From Desertimonas flava (lineage in GTDB: Bacteria > Actinomycetota > Acidimicrobiia > Acidimicrobiales > Ilumatobacteraceae), in NCBI RefSeq assembly GCF_003426815.1, contig NZ_QKYK01000017.1, positions 1-64,000 of the forward strand: a stretch of 64,000 nucleotides of DNA. Direction: 5' to 3'. Each line of letters starts with the position of its first letter. Position 1 is the stretch's first letter. Of this stretch, positions 49,937-59,062 are shown piece by piece. The translations under genes and the position numbers were made by a program. The notes beneath the pieces are model-generated. The model saw only the letters and a program-made list of their open reading frames with translations. It was not told the origin of the DNA and made no database searches.

Positions 49937-51510
49937 ACCAGGCGCGAGGCGCGCCCGGCCCAGTACTGATCGCGGAGGCGACGCTTGTAGAGCTTGCCGT
50001 TGGCGTCACGCGGTAGCTCGTCGACGAAGTCGACCGATCGGGGGATCGAGATGCTGCCCAGTCGCTCGCGGCACAGCGCGATGAGCTCGGCGGCGAGGGG
50101 CGGCGTGGCGCCGACTCCGGCTCGGAGCTGGACGACGGCTTTGACCTCCTCACCGAGATCGTCGTTGGGCACACCGATCACGGCGGCGTCCTCGACGCGA
50201 TCATCCGACGACAACACCTCCTCGATCCCCTGCGGATAGATGTTGACGCCGCCGGAGATGATCATGTGGCTCAGGCGGTCGGTGAGGAAGAGGTAGCCGT
50301 CGTCGTCGAGGTGGCCGATGTCGCCCAGGGTCACCTGGCCCTCGCGGTGGATCTCAGCCGTCTTGCCGGGAGCGTTGTGGTACTCGAAGCGGTGGTTCGT
50401 CATCACGTCGAAGTAGACGAGGCCGTCTCGGTGCGGCGGCAGGTCCTCGCCCGTCGCCGGGTCGACGATGTGGATCGTGCCCCCGGTCCAGTGGCGCCCG
50501 ACAGAGCCCGGTCGTTCGAGCCACTCCTCGGACCGGATGCAGGTCGAACCGCCCTCGGTACCGGCGTAGAACTCGACCAGGATCGGCCCCCACCACTCGA
50601 TCATCCGGCGCTTGACCTCCACCGGGCAGGGGGCCGACGCGTGGTAGGCGACCTCGTGCGACGAGAGGTCGTACCGGGCGGCCACGTCGGTCGGGACCCG
50701 CAGGAGGCGGGTAAACATCGTCGGCACCCACTGGCTCGCCGTGATGCGGTACCGCTCGATCAGGGCGAGGGCCCGTTCGGCGTCGAAGCGATCCATCACG
50801 ACCGCCATGCCACCGATGGTGTTCATCCCGAAGCTCCAGATCGACGGTGACGAGTGGTAGAGCGGACCGGGCGAGAGGTATCGGGTCGACTCGTCGTGGC
50901 CCCACGTCCGCAGGATCGACTCGCCCAGGCTCGGGTTGCTCGCCGGATCGAGACCCGTGAGGGCGACCCGGATCCCCTTGGGCCGGCCGGTGGTGCCGGA
51001 CGAATAGAACATCGACGCTCCCATCGTCTCGACGCGAAGCGCTCGGTCGTCGTGACGAGCGAGCGCATCGGCCCACCGGAGATCGCCGGCGCGCCCCGCG
51101 TCCCCGCCGATCACGATGCCGACAGGTGGGGTGCCCGTCCCGCCGAGGTCGCGGTCGGCGACGGCCCGTTCGATCACGTCGGTCAGGCGTTCCTCGTAGA
51201 ACACCGCCTTGGCGCCGCAATCGCCGAGCACGTAGGAGACCTCGCCGGGCGCGAGATGCCAGTTGATCGGTGTGAGGTAGAGACCCGATCGCATCGCGGC
51301 CCACCACACGCTGGCGAACTCGGGGATGTTGCCGGTCATCACCGCCACCGGGTCACCGGGGCGGAGCCCCAGCTCGTCCCGCAGGAAGTGGGCGACTCGG
51401 TTGGAGCTGCGATCGAGGTCGTCGTAGGTCAGCTCGACGGCACCGTCTGGCCGGTCGAACACCACGGCGACGGCATCCGGGGTGTGGGCAGCCCAGGCAC
51501 CGATGTGCAT
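49933..51510 (-). CDS. acyl-CoA synthetase (AMP-dependent), paralogue 1
   Basis: This 525-residue ligase activates a carboxylic acid to its CoA thioester through an acyl-AMP. It shows the P-loop FYSSGTTGRPKG near 170, YAGTEGG near 319, the hinge and adenylate-binding TDRLSHMIISGGVNIYP near 417 and the catalytic Lys in ANGKLYKRRLRD near 509. It shares the SGLYLTPINWHL opening segment with paralogues at 59203 and 62971. The ATG at 51510 lies 1 nt after the acyl-CoA dehydrogenase stop, so the two are co-expressed. Confidence 0.92.
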   Translation of the reverse strand: MHIGAWAAHTPDAVAVVFDRPDGAVELTYDDLDRSSNRVAHFLRDELGLRPGDPVAVMTGNIPEFASVWWAAMRSGLYLTPINWHLAPGEVSYVLGDCGAKAVFYEERLTDVIERAVADRDLGGTGTPPVGIVIGGDAGRAGDLRWADALARHDDRALRVETMGASMFYSSGTTGRPKGIRVALTGLDPASNPSLGESILRTWGHDESTRYLSPGPLYHSSPSIWSFGMNTIGGMAVVMDRFDAERALALIERYRITASQWVPTMFTRLLRVPTDVAARYDLSSHEVAYHASAPCPVEVKRRMIEWWGPILVEFYAGTEGGSTCIRSEEWLERPGSVGRHWTGGTIHIVDPATGEDLPPHRDGLVYFDVMTNHRFEYHNAPGKTAEIHREGQVTLGDIGHLDDDGYLFLTDRLSHMIISGGVNIYPQGIEEVLSSDDRVEDAAVIGVPNDDLGEEVKAVVQLRAGVGATPPLAAELIALCRERLGSISIPRSVDFVDELPRDANGKLYKRRLRDQYWAGRASRLV

Positions 51511-51511
51511 A

Positions 51512-52768
51512 TCAGACCTCGCTCGCCGTGGCGGGCCGGGGATCACGGGGCAGGCGGAGGATGCCCTCGGCGAGCACGTTGCGTTGGATCTCGTCGGTGC
51601 CGCCGCCGATGCGCAGCCCCGCCGTCTCGAGGATCTGGCGACCCCACGCGTACGTGCCCCACTCGCCTGTGTCGGCGACGAGGCTGGCACCGAGGATCAG
51701 CGCAGCGGTGTGCCCCATCGTCCGCAGCAGCTCGGTCGACAGCAGCTTCAGGGTCGACGCCAGCGGCCCGGGATCGCCGCCGCTTCGGCTGACGTCGGTC
51801 ACGCGTGCCGACGTCAACTCGGTGACCCGGCGCCGGGTCACGACGTCGGCAAGCGACTGGCGCACGACCGCGTCGCCGGCGACTCCCCGTTCACGGGCCA
51901 GGGCGATGAGGCGTGTGGGATCGGTGTTGGGGCCGGCGAGAGACAACGACACCCGCTCGAGATTGAGCGTCGTCCGGGTGATGGCCCAGCCGTCGCCCTC
52001 CGCTCCCAAGCGCAGCTCGTCGGGGACGACGACGCCGTCGAGGAACACCTCGTTGAACGCCGAACCTCCGGTGATCTGTCGGATCGGCCGAACGGTCACG
52101 CCTGGGCTGTCGAGCGGGACCAAGAAGCACGTGATGCCGCGGTGTTTGGGGGCCGCCGGATCGGTCCGGCACAAGAGCATCCCGTAGTGGGCGACGTGGG
52201 CCACCGACGTCCACACCTTCTGACCGTCGACGATCCACGCGTCACCGTCTCGGCGCGCCGTCGTACGGAGGCCGGCGAGGTCGGAACCGGCGTCGGGCTC
52301 GGAGAACAGCTGGCAGAACACCAGGTCGCCGCGCAGCCCCGGCACGATGAACCGGCGACGTTGCTCAGCGGTGCCGAATCGGTCGATCGCGGGGATCACC
52401 ATGTGGTGCCCGATAGCCCAGATCTCGTCAGGTGCTGTCTCGTACTCGCTCTCGGCGCTCTCGAAGGCGTGTTGGTGCTCGGCCGTCAGCCCGAGGCCAC
52501 CACTCGCTCGCGAGATCGTGATCCCGGCGAAGCCGGCTTCGTGGCGGGCGGTCAACCACATTCGGGCGTCGTCGACCCACGTGGCCGATTCGGGGCGTTC
52601 CCACTCGGGGAACAGAGCCAGCGAGTCGTTGGACCCGGGGACGCGACGGCGGCCGTGAGCGGCGAGCCAGGAGCGGGCGCGTCGCTCGAAGTCGGCGACG
52701 GATTCCAGCTCGGGGCGGTGGTCGGACCCGTCGCCGGGCCCACTGTGGTCCGGGGGGTTCGACGTCAT
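51512..52768 (-). CDS. acyl-CoA dehydrogenase family flavoprotein
   Basis: The 418-residue protein has the middle-domain motif FCQLFSEPDAGSDLAGL near 138, VDGQKVWTSVAH near 168 and the C-terminal IGGGTDEIQRNVLAEG near 391. It would oxidise an acyl-CoA to the 2,3-enoyl-CoA with FAD. The position of the MCAD catalytic Glu (YEGT) reads GGGT, so the base must lie elsewhere or in a partner subunit. The ATG at 52768 is preferred; one at 52783 lies in the shared operator. A TACTAT -10-like box lies at 52806-52801. Confidence 0.88.
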   Translation of the reverse strand: MTSNPPDHSGPGDGSDHRPELESVADFERRARSWLAAHGRRRVPGSNDSLALFPEWERPESATWVDDARMWLTARHEAGFAGITISRASGGLGLTAEHQHAFESAESEYETAPDEIWAIGHHMVIPAIDRFGTAEQRRRFIVPGLRGDLVFCQLFSEPDAGSDLAGLRTTARRDGDAWIVDGQKVWTSVAHVAHYGMLLCRTDPAAPKHRGITCFLVPLDSPGVTVRPIRQITGGSAFNEVFLDGVVVPDELRLGAEGDGWAITRTTLNLERVSLSLAGPNTDPTRLIALARERGVAGDAVVRQSLADVVTRRRVTELTSARVTDVSRSGGDPGPLASTLKLLSTELLRTMGHTAALILGASLVADTGEWGTYAWGRQILETAGLRIGGGTDEIQRNVLAEGILRLPRDPRPATASEV

Positions 52769-52805
52769 TTTCGTTTTTGACATCGAAATCACAAAGATGC
52801 ATAGT
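52769..52805 (+). promoter_or_regulatory. promoter of liv cluster II with shared 16-bp element (copy B)
   Basis: TTTCGTTTTTGACATC (52769-52784) contains the -35 TTGACA (52777-52782); 17 bp later CATAGT (52800-52805) forms the -10 box. TTTCG and CGAAA flank it as an inverted repeat. The divergent acyl-CoA dehydrogenase gene begins at the left edge of the element, with its own TACTAT -10 box overlapping on the other strand. Confidence 0.65.
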
Positions 52806-52927
52806 AGGACGTCCGTCACACCGAGATCCAGCCCGGCCGGGCGGATAGGCGGGCTCGGACACTCGACATCGACAGACAGATCGGCGTCGCGGGACGACGT
52901 CATCGCGCACGCATGGGGGGAGCAGCA

Positions 52928-54238
52928 ATGAATCCGACAGGACGACTGAACATGACGGCCCGGCGTCTGGCGGCGGTGGCCGCCGGACTGGCGGCCGTGG
53001 GCGCCGCGACCGGATCCGTCGCGGCGACGGCCCCGACCGGGACGGAACCGGTCGGGTCGGAACCGACCGGCGGCATCGCCCAGGTCTTCGCGGAGGCCGG
53101 ATACGACTGGAGCGACCTCGACCTCGCCGACGTGACCGTCGACGTCGGTCAGCTGATCCCGCGCTCGGGTGACTTCTCGTTCCTGGGTGACGCCATGCTC
53201 GCCGGTGCCGAGCTCGCCGCCGAGCAGATCCGCGCCGCGGGTGGGCCGGCGATCGAGTTCCACACCGAGGACATCGGTGCGGGGGACCCGGAATTGTCCA
53301 CCGCCGGGGCACGCACCCTCGTGTCCGATGGCGTCCCCGTCATCCAGTCCTCGTTCGGGCCGGCGACGCTCGCGGTCGTGCCCATCGTCGAGCAGTCGGG
53401 CACCTTGCTGTTCCAGACGGCCGGGGCGACGGAAGATCAGCTCGACGTGAGCGACTTCCTCTGGATGGGTCGTCCGACGGCGACCGACCCCTACCCGGCG
53501 CTCGCCGACTACGTCGTCGAGACCAGTCCCGACATCGAGCGCGCCGCGCTGATGGTGTGGAACGAGGGGTCGGCGATTGCATCGGCGAAGCTCATCACGG
53601 ACCGGTGGACCGAGCTCGGCAACGAGTTGGTGATCGAGGAACTCGTCGCTGTGGGCGAGGCCGACATGGGCGCGAGTGCGACGCGAGTCGTCGGGGCCGA
53701 TGCCGAAGTCGTCTTCATCGTCACGTTCGGCGGCGACACGGCGACCGGTATCAACGCCCTTCGCGACGCAGGCTTCGAGGGGCAGATCGTCGGGGTCGAC
53801 TGGAATCCCGCCGTCACCGAGGCGTCCGGCGGCAGCGACGACGGGTACCTCTTCGTGACCGACGCCCAGGACGCCACGCTCAGCGATCCGTTCGCCCAAC
53901 TCTACCTGACCGGCTATCCGGAGGCGACCGGCCTCGACATCGACGTCTTCTCGGCGCTCTTCTGGGACAACACCGTGCACATCGCCGAGCTGGCCGCCCG
54001 GGTGGTGCGCGAGGGCGGCGATCCCAACGACAGCGCAGCGATGATCGCGGCGTTGAGCGGTGATCCGCACATGCCCAACAGCAGCGTGGGCACACCGGTC
54101 GCGTGGGATGTCGAGACGGGAGCCCAGACCTTGAAGCCCCACGGCTTCTATCTCGTCGAGGGTGGCGTCCCGACGCTGATCGGGCTCGTCACCGATGGTG
54201 AGCTGGAGCTCGGGGCCTCCCTCGAAGACGCCGGGTGA
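52928..54238 (+). CDS. livK: branched-chain amino acid-type ABC solute-binding protein (LivK), cluster II
   Basis: The 436-residue exported protein has a signal sequence (RRLAAVAAGLAAVGAATGSVAA, positions about 12-33) and the Peripla_BP_6 layout: LIPRSGDFSFLGDAMLAG near 77 and VVFIVTFGGDTATGINALRD near 260. It is paralogous to the cluster I binding protein. The ATG at 52928 has GGGGAG 5 nt upstream; an earlier ATG at 52913 lies too close to no SD. A leader of about 115 nt separates it from the promoter at 52777-52805. Confidence 0.9.
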   Translation: MNPTGRLNMTARRLAAVAAGLAAVGAATGSVAATAPTGTEPVGSEPTGGIAQVFAEAGYDWSDLDLADVTVDVGQLIPRSGDFSFLGDAMLAGAELAAEQIRAAGGPAIEFHTEDIGAGDPELSTAGARTLVSDGVPVIQSSFGPATLAVVPIVEQSGTLLFQTAGATEDQLDVSDFLWMGRPTATDPYPALADYVVETSPDIERAALMVWNEGSAIASAKLITDRWTELGNELVIEELVAVGEADMGASATRVVGADAEVVFIVTFGGDTATGINALRDAGFEGQIVGVDWNPAVTEASGGSDDGYLFVTDAQDATLSDPFAQLYLTGYPEATGLDIDVFSALFWDNTVHIAELAARVVREGGDPNDSAAMIAALSGDPHMPNSSVGTPVAWDVETGAQTLKPHGFYLVEGGVPTLIGLVTDGELELGASLEDAG

Positions 54239-55119
54239 GCGTCCTCCCGGACCTCGACCTCGCCGCGCAGCTCTTCGTCGACGGCCTCGTCGACGGCAGC
54301 TTCGTCGCGATCGTCGCGGCCAGCTGGAGCGTGATCTATTCGACGACGAAGGTGTTCCACTTCGCCCATGCCTTGACGTTCGTGGTCGCCGCGTACGTGA
54401 CTGCCCTCGTCGCCGGAACGGCCGGGTTGCCGCGGCCGCTCGCCCTGGCCGCCGGCGTCGGCGCGGCGATGGTCGTCGGCGCGGCGACCGAGGTGACGCT
54501 CTACCGGCGGCTGCGCAACCGGGGTTCGTCGGGGTTCGGGATGTTCCTGGCGTCGATGGGACTGTTCATCGTCGGCATCAACGTGCTGTCGATCGTGCTC
54601 GGCACGCGACCGCGCAACATCGGTCGCTTCCCGTCGAACGCCATCGAGTTCGGGCCGGTGCGGGTGACGGTCGTCGACCTCGTGATGGTCCTGGCGGTCT
54701 GGTCGATCGTCGCCGCCACCTTGCGATTCGAGGTCCGCTCCCGTTGGGGGCGAGCGATGGTGGCGGCTCGTGTCAACCCCACGATGGCGCGAGCGGTCGG
54801 CGTCGACCTCCAGCGCGTCTACCTCGTGGCCTTTGCCATCGGATCCGGCCTGGTCGCGCTCGCCGCGTTCTACCAGACGGCCAAGACGTCGGCCCAGCCA
54901 TCCATGGGGATCGACCCGATCATGTCGGGGCTGGTGGCGATGTTCCTCGGTGGGGTCGGCCGCACGGCAGGCGCCGTGCTCGGCGCCCTGATCCTCGGGG
55001 TCAGCCAGAACCTCGGTGGCCTCTGGCTGCCGGGCCACTGGCAGGAGATCGTGTCGTTCGTGATCCTCTTCCTCGTGCTGCTCCTGCGGCCGCAGGGACT
55101 GCTGGCGTCGCCGTCGTGA
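54235..55119 (+). CDS. livH: branched-chain amino acid-type ABC transporter permease (LivH), cluster II
   Basis: This 294-residue membrane protein mirrors the cluster I LivH: LFVDGLVDGSFVAIVAASWSVIYS near 12-35, YRRLRNRGSSGFGMFLASMG near 90 and a C-terminal PGHWQEIVSFVILFLVLLLRPQG. The GTG at 54235 overlaps livK by 4 nt and its stop overlaps the fused LivMG gene by 4 nt. It forms half of the import channel. Confidence 0.9.
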   Translation: MSVLPDLDLAAQLFVDGLVDGSFVAIVAASWSVIYSTTKVFHFAHALTFVVAAYVTALVAGTAGLPRPLALAAGVGAAMVVGAATEVTLYRRLRNRGSSGFGMFLASMGLFIVGINVLSIVLGTRPRNIGRFPSNAIEFGPVRVTVVDLVMVLAVWSIVAATLRFEVRSRWGRAMVAARVNPTMARAVGVDLQRVYLVAFAIGSGLVALAAFYQTAKTSAQPSMGIDPIMSGLVAMFLGGVGRTAGAVLGALILGVSQNLGGLWLPGHWQEIVSFVILFLVLLLRPQGLLASPS

Positions 55120-56795
55120 ACAGCATCTGGATCGACGTCGCCAACCGTGGCCTGATGTTCGCCATGCTCGCCGTGGGCGCCAACGTGCTGCTCGGCGTGG
55201 CCGGACAGCTGTCGCTCGCCACCGCGGCGTTCTTCGGGATCGGCTCGTACACGTCGGCCGTCCTGACCGCGGATCACGGCTGGGGCTTCCTGCCCGCCAC
55301 GTTGGCTGCGATCGCAGTCAGCTCGCTGCTCGGGGCCGTTCTCGCCCTCCCCGTGCGTCGGGTGCAGGGTGAGTACGTGGTCCTCCTGACGCTCGCGTTC
55401 CTCAGCGTGGTCAACCGACTCGAGAGCTCGTGGATCGACCTCACGGGCGGGGCCACGGGCAAGTTCCCCATCCCGGGAGCGTGGGTCTTCGGTCTCGAGC
55501 CACGCACGCCGTGGGGGTTCCTGCCCGTGAACGTGGTGCTGCTCGTCATCGTGGTCGTCGTGTGTCTGGCGGTCGTCGAGTCGCCGTACGGGCGGATCCT
55601 CAAGGGCTTGCGCGACGAACCGACCGCACTCAGCGCGGTCGGGGTCAACACGTTCCGCACTCAGCTCTCGGTGTTCGCGCTCTCGGCGGGCGTGGCCGGT
55701 CTCGTCGGCTCGGTGTGGTCGGCGTACTTCGCGTTCGTTGCCCCGACGGCCTTCAACCTCGACCAGACCATCTTCATCGCAGCCATCGTCGTGCTCGGCG
55801 GCATGGGCAACCTCTGGGGGTCGGTGATCGCCGCGTTCGTCCTCGTCGCCATCCCGCAGATGCTCAAGTCGGTCGACCTCGGTGCCGACCACAGCGCCCA
55901 GATCCAACAGATCGTGTACGGCGCCGCGCTGGTGGGTTTCATGCTGCTTCGTCCCCAGGGGCTCTTCCGGGAACGGGTGGCCGAGCGGGGCGGTAGTGAT
56001 GTGGGCCCTGTCGTCGGCGTGTCTTCACGGGAGGCGTCAGCGCCCCTGGAGGCTCGACAGGTCGGCAAGGACTTCGGTGGTGTGCGCGCGCTGGACGAGG
56101 TGTCGATCGAGCTCGCACCGGGGTCGATCACCGCGCTGATCGGCCCCAACGGCGCCGGCAAGACGACGCTGTTCAACGTTCTCGCGGGAGCGCTGGCCCC
56201 GGACCGGGGTTCGGTGTGGATGGCCGAGCGCGAGCTCACCGGGCTGCGCGTCGATCAAGTCGTCGGCCACGGCGTGGCCCGCTCGTTCCAGGACGTTCGC
56301 CTGTTCGGCTCGATGTCGGCGCTCGGCAACGTCGCCGTCGGGATCGGGGGACAGGTCGGCACCACGCTGCGCGGCATCCTGCGCCATCCGGTGAGGACGT
56401 TCCGCCAGCGTGGGGTGGTGCTGGCAGAGGCCGGCGCGATCCTCGACCGCGTCGGGTTCGTCGCCGATCGATCGTGTCCGGTGGCCGACCTCGGCTACGG
56501 CGAGCAGAAGCTCGTCGCGCTGGCGCGGGTGCTCGCTGTGCGCCCGACGATCGTGCTGCTCGACGAGCCGTCGTCAGGAACCGACAGCTCGTGGGTCGCC
56601 CTGGTCGTCGAGACGATCAGGGATCTCGCCGCCGCCGGAACGGCGGTGTGCATCGTGGAGCACAACCTCGATCTCATCCGCGAGCTCGACGGCACTGCCT
56701 ACCTCCTCGACGAAGCCCGGATCGTCGCGCGAGGCTCCGTGGCCGAGTTGATGGGCGACCGCCGGCTGCTCGAGACGTACCTGGGGATCAAGTGA
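55116..56795 (+). CDS. fused LivM permease-LivG ATPase, cluster II
   Basis: The 559-residue protein has a LivM permease half (about 1-285; LGVAGQLSLATAAFFGIGSYTS near 28, ESPYGRILKGLRDEPTALSAVG near 150) and a LivG ATPase half (about 308-555; Walker A GPNGAGKTTLF near 343, SFQDVRLFGSM near 389 and Walker B VLLDEPSSGTDS near 475). The fusion point and linker match those of cluster I. GTG start at 55116. Confidence 0.9.
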   Translation: MNSIWIDVANRGLMFAMLAVGANVLLGVAGQLSLATAAFFGIGSYTSAVLTADHGWGFLPATLAAIAVSSLLGAVLALPVRRVQGEYVVLLTLAFLSVVNRLESSWIDLTGGATGKFPIPGAWVFGLEPRTPWGFLPVNVVLLVIVVVVCLAVVESPYGRILKGLRDEPTALSAVGVNTFRTQLSVFALSAGVAGLVGSVWSAYFAFVAPTAFNLDQTIFIAAIVVLGGMGNLWGSVIAAFVLVAIPQMLKSVDLGADHSAQIQQIVYGAALVGFMLLRPQGLFRERVAERGGSDVGPVVGVSSREASAPLEARQVGKDFGGVRALDEVSIELAPGSITALIGPNGAGKTTLFNVLAGALAPDRGSVWMAERELTGLRVDQVVGHGVARSFQDVRLFGSMSALGNVAVGIGGQVGTTLRGILRHPVRTFRQRGVVLAEAGAILDRVGFVADRSCPVADLGYGEQKLVALARVLAVRPTIVLLDEPSSGTDSSWVALVVETIRDLAAAGTAVCIVEHNLDLIRELDGTAYLLDEARIVARGSVAELMGDRRLLETYLGIK

Positions 56796-57502
56796 CCGGT
56801 CTCGGCGCTCGTGGCCTGGTTGCCGGGTACGGGGCGGCCACCGTGCTGCGCGGCGTCGACCTGGCGGTGTCGCCGGGTGAGATCGTCGCCGTGCTGGGCC
56901 ACAACGGTGCCGGCAAGTCGACACTGCTCAAGGCGATCTTCGGTCTCCTCCCGCTCGACGACGGACGGATCGCCATCGGCGGAGTCGACGTGACGAGCGC
57001 GGGGAGCCACGATCGGGTCCGTCACGGCCTCGCCTACAGCCCGCAGCAACAGTTCGTCTTCGCCACGCTCAGCGTCCGCGAGAACTTCGGCCTCGCCCGC
57101 TTCGCCGTCGGAGCGTCGGCACCGCCGACCGCCGATCGGTTGGTCGAGGTGTTCGAGCTCTTCCCGATCCTCGCCGAGCGCTTGAACCAGCGGGCCGGGA
57201 CGCTCAGTGGAGGACAGCAGCGCATGTTGAGCATTGCCATGGCGATGCTCACCGAACCGACGGTGATGCTGCTCGACGAGCCGTCGCTCGGTGTGGCCCC
57301 GACCGTGATCCGCGACCTGATGGCCGCGCTTCGAACGCTGGCCGCCGACCGTGGTCTCGCCGTGGTCGTGGTCGAGCAGAACGTTCGGCAGGCGGTGGAG
57401 GTCGCCGATCGGGTCTGCGTGCTCAAGCGTGGCGAGGTCGTCCATGAAGGCCCTGCCGACGAGGCCCTCGTCGCCCGCGATGATCTGTGGACGCTGCTGT
57501 AG
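56792..57502 (+). CDS. livF: branched-chain amino acid-type ABC transporter ATPase (LivF), cluster II
   Basis: The 236-residue ATPase has Walker A GHNGAGKSTLLK near 36, YSPQQQFVFATLSVRENF near 83, signature LSGGQQRMLSIAMAML near 136 and Walker B VMLLDEPSLG near 157. The GTG at 56792 overlaps the fused gene by 4 nt. It is the last gene of liv cluster II; a 7-bp hairpin begins at its stop codon. Confidence 0.9.
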   Translation: MTGLGARGLVAGYGAATVLRGVDLAVSPGEIVAVLGHNGAGKSTLLKAIFGLLPLDDGRIAIGGVDVTSAGSHDRVRHGLAYSPQQQFVFATLSVRENFGLARFAVGASAPPTADRLVEVFELFPILAERLNQRAGTLSGGQQRMLSIAMAMLTEPTVMLLDEPSLGVAPTVIRDLMAALRTLAADRGLAVVVVEQNVRQAVEVADRVCVLKRGEVVHEGPADEALVARDDLWTLL

Positions 57503-57528
57503 GCCCGGTCGCGCTCGTCCGCCGGGCC
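57502..57528. terminator. hairpin between convergent livF and tetR
   Basis: GGCCCGG (57502-57508) and CCGGGCC (57522-57528) form a perfect 7-bp stem with a 13-nt loop, filling the gap between the two stop codons. It probably ends both transcripts. Confidence 0.5.
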
Positions 57529-57530
57529 GG

Positions 57531-58172
57531 TCAGCCCGAGTAGAGGCTGCGGTAGACGAGTGCGGAGAGCGTGTGCTGCGCGCTCTTCATGTCGAAGTCC
57601 ACGTCGTCGAGGTCGCCCTCTCGGGCCAACCACACGTAGCAGAAGCCGTCGAGCATCGCGGCGAGCGCCGAGGCCGCGAGGTTGGCGTCGAGGTCTCGCC
57701 CCGAGCCCTTGCGCTGCGCGTTCGTCACCCACGAACGGATCGACGTGACGGCCGCTTGCCGGATCGCCTTCCAGTGCCCGTAGAAGGTCTCGTCGACCAT
57801 GGACTGCTGGAAGACCGCCGTGAGCACGGGCAGCCACTCCTGATAGATCGTGACGAAGTTGCCGACGAGTTGGTCGATCTGCGCTTCTGGTTCCGCCTTC
57901 GGGTCGAACATCTGGTTCGCCCGTTCCATGACCGCGTCGCTGAAGTCGCGGAACAGGGCGATGAGGACGTCTTCCTTGCTCTCGTAGTGGTAGTAGAAGG
58001 CGGCGGGCGAACGCTTCGCAGCGGCGGCGATATCGGCGACGGTGGCGTTGAGGAAGCCCTTGTCGGCGAACACGTCGGCGGCGGCACGACGAAAGGCCTC
58101 GCTCGATCGGCGACCCTTCGTGGTCGCAGGAGGCGAGGCCACCTTCGGGCGGGGGAGAGGTGTCTGGTCCAT
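57531..58172 (-). CDS. TetR family regulator, candidate controller of the 41-64 kb island
   Basis: This 213-residue protein has a TetR helix-turn-helix at about 25-70 (AFRRAAADVFADKGFLNATV, IAAAAKRSPAAFYYHYESKED) and a ligand-binding C-terminal domain. The domain resembles regulators of acyl-CoA or fatty-acid breakdown, though ligand cannot be read from it. It lies between liv cluster II and the enoyl-CoA hydratase and is the only regulator gene in the island. The element TTTCGTTWTTGACATC at three promoters of the island is its most likely target; no copy occurs in front of the gene itself. Confidence 0.88.
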   Translation of the reverse strand: MDQTPLPRPKVASPPATTKGRRSSEAFRRAAADVFADKGFLNATVADIAAAAKRSPAAFYYHYESKEDVLIALFRDFSDAVMERANQMFDPKAEPEAQIDQLVGNFVTIYQEWLPVLTAVFQQSMVDETFYGHWKAIRQAAVTSIRSWVTNAQRKGSGRDLDANLAASALAAMLDGFCYVWLAREGDLDDVDFDMKSAQHTLSALVYRSLYSG

Positions 58173-58220
58173 ACGTGTTCAGGCGGCGCGATGCAGGGCT
58201 GGACCATACTGTGTCATCGG

Positions 58221-58248
58221 CCGTGGGGAATCGCGTGAATCCCCACGG
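58221..58248. terminator. hairpin between the enoyl-CoA hydratase end and tetR start
   Basis: CCGTGGGGA (58221-58229) and TCCCCACGG (58240-58248) form a perfect 9-bp stem with a 10-nt loop. It lies 14 nt after the hydratase stop on its transcript and 49 nt upstream of the TetR start. It may be a terminator for the hydratase or an autoregulatory site for the TetR protein. Confidence 0.5.
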
Positions 58249-58261
58249 ACTCGTGCCCCCG

Positions 58262-59056
58262 TCACCGACCGCTCCGCTGTTCGAGCGATCGCGCCAACAC
58301 CGCCTGACGACGTCGCTCTACGTCGTCAGGGGTGAAGTCATCGTTCCACGTGCGCATCTCCTCGGCGACGAGCTCCATCCCGGCCGCCCGGTCGAGCCGG
58401 GCGAGCTGTTCGAAGTGGGCGAGCATGCGTCGCGCGAAGCGCCGGTCGTTGTCGGCGATGTCAGCTGCGATGCCGGTCGCTCGCTCGAGAAGTTCCTCGT
58501 GGGAGAACACATCCACGACGAGGCCCCACCGGGCCGCGGTGGCGGCGTCGATGAAGTTGCCGGTGAGGCACAGCATGCGGGCGCGTTGGAGGCCCACGGC
58601 CTCGACGAGGCGAACCGTGAGTCCCGCCCCGGGGAATTGGCCGACACGTCCGTGCGTGTCGGCGAACAGGGCGCGATCGGAGGCGAGCAGCACGTCGCAG
58701 TGCAAGGCCAGCTCGAACCCGCCGGCGACCGCGGGGCCGTTGATGGCCCCGATCACGGGGACCTCGACTCGCCATGGCCAGGGGTACTCGGGCCGGTCGG
58801 GCAGGCCCAGGTTGTCGCCGGTCGAGCCGAGCTCGTTGAGGTCGAGGCCGGCACAGAACGCCGGGTCGGCCCCGGTGAGGACGATGGCGTCAACCGACCC
58901 GTCGGCCCCGAGCTCGGTGACGAGGCGAGGGAGCTCCTCGATCAGGGTGGAGGAGAGGGCGTTGCGGCGGGCGGGGCGGTTCAGCGTGACGATCCCGACT
59001 CGTCCCCGTCGCTCGACCCGCACGGTCGTCGCCTCGCTTGCGTTGGCTTGGATCAC
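58262..59056 (-). CDS. enoyl-CoA hydratase/isomerase family protein
   Basis: The 264-residue crotonase-fold protein has LNRPARRNALSS near 26, the oxyanion-hole segment DPAFCAGLDLNEL near 62 and INGPAVAGGFELALHCD near 103 with the first catalytic Glu (FEL). The second catalytic Glu of rat hydratase (PE) is replaced here by His in ADTHGRVGQFPGAG near 132, a variant frequent in actinobacterial EchA proteins. The GTG at 59056 starts 6 nt after a GACTAT -10 box, so the mRNA is leaderless. Confidence 0.88.
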   Translation of the reverse strand: MIQANASEATTVRVERRGRVGIVTLNRPARRNALSSTLIEELPRLVTELGADGSVDAIVLTGADPAFCAGLDLNELGSTGDNLGLPDRPEYPWPWRVEVPVIGAINGPAVAGGFELALHCDVLLASDRALFADTHGRVGQFPGAGLTVRLVEAVGLQRARMLCLTGNFIDAATAARWGLVVDVFSHEELLERATGIAADIADNDRRFARRMLAHFEQLARLDRAAGMELVAEEMRTWNDDFTPDDVERRRQAVLARSLEQRSGR

Positions 59057-59062
59057 GGTCTT

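Noticed and set aside
51512-54142. An 876-codon leftward open frame that seems to fuse a dehydrogenase to a long N-terminus.
   Set aside because: The extra part is the antisense of livK cluster II. The dehydrogenase homology begins at about 52768.
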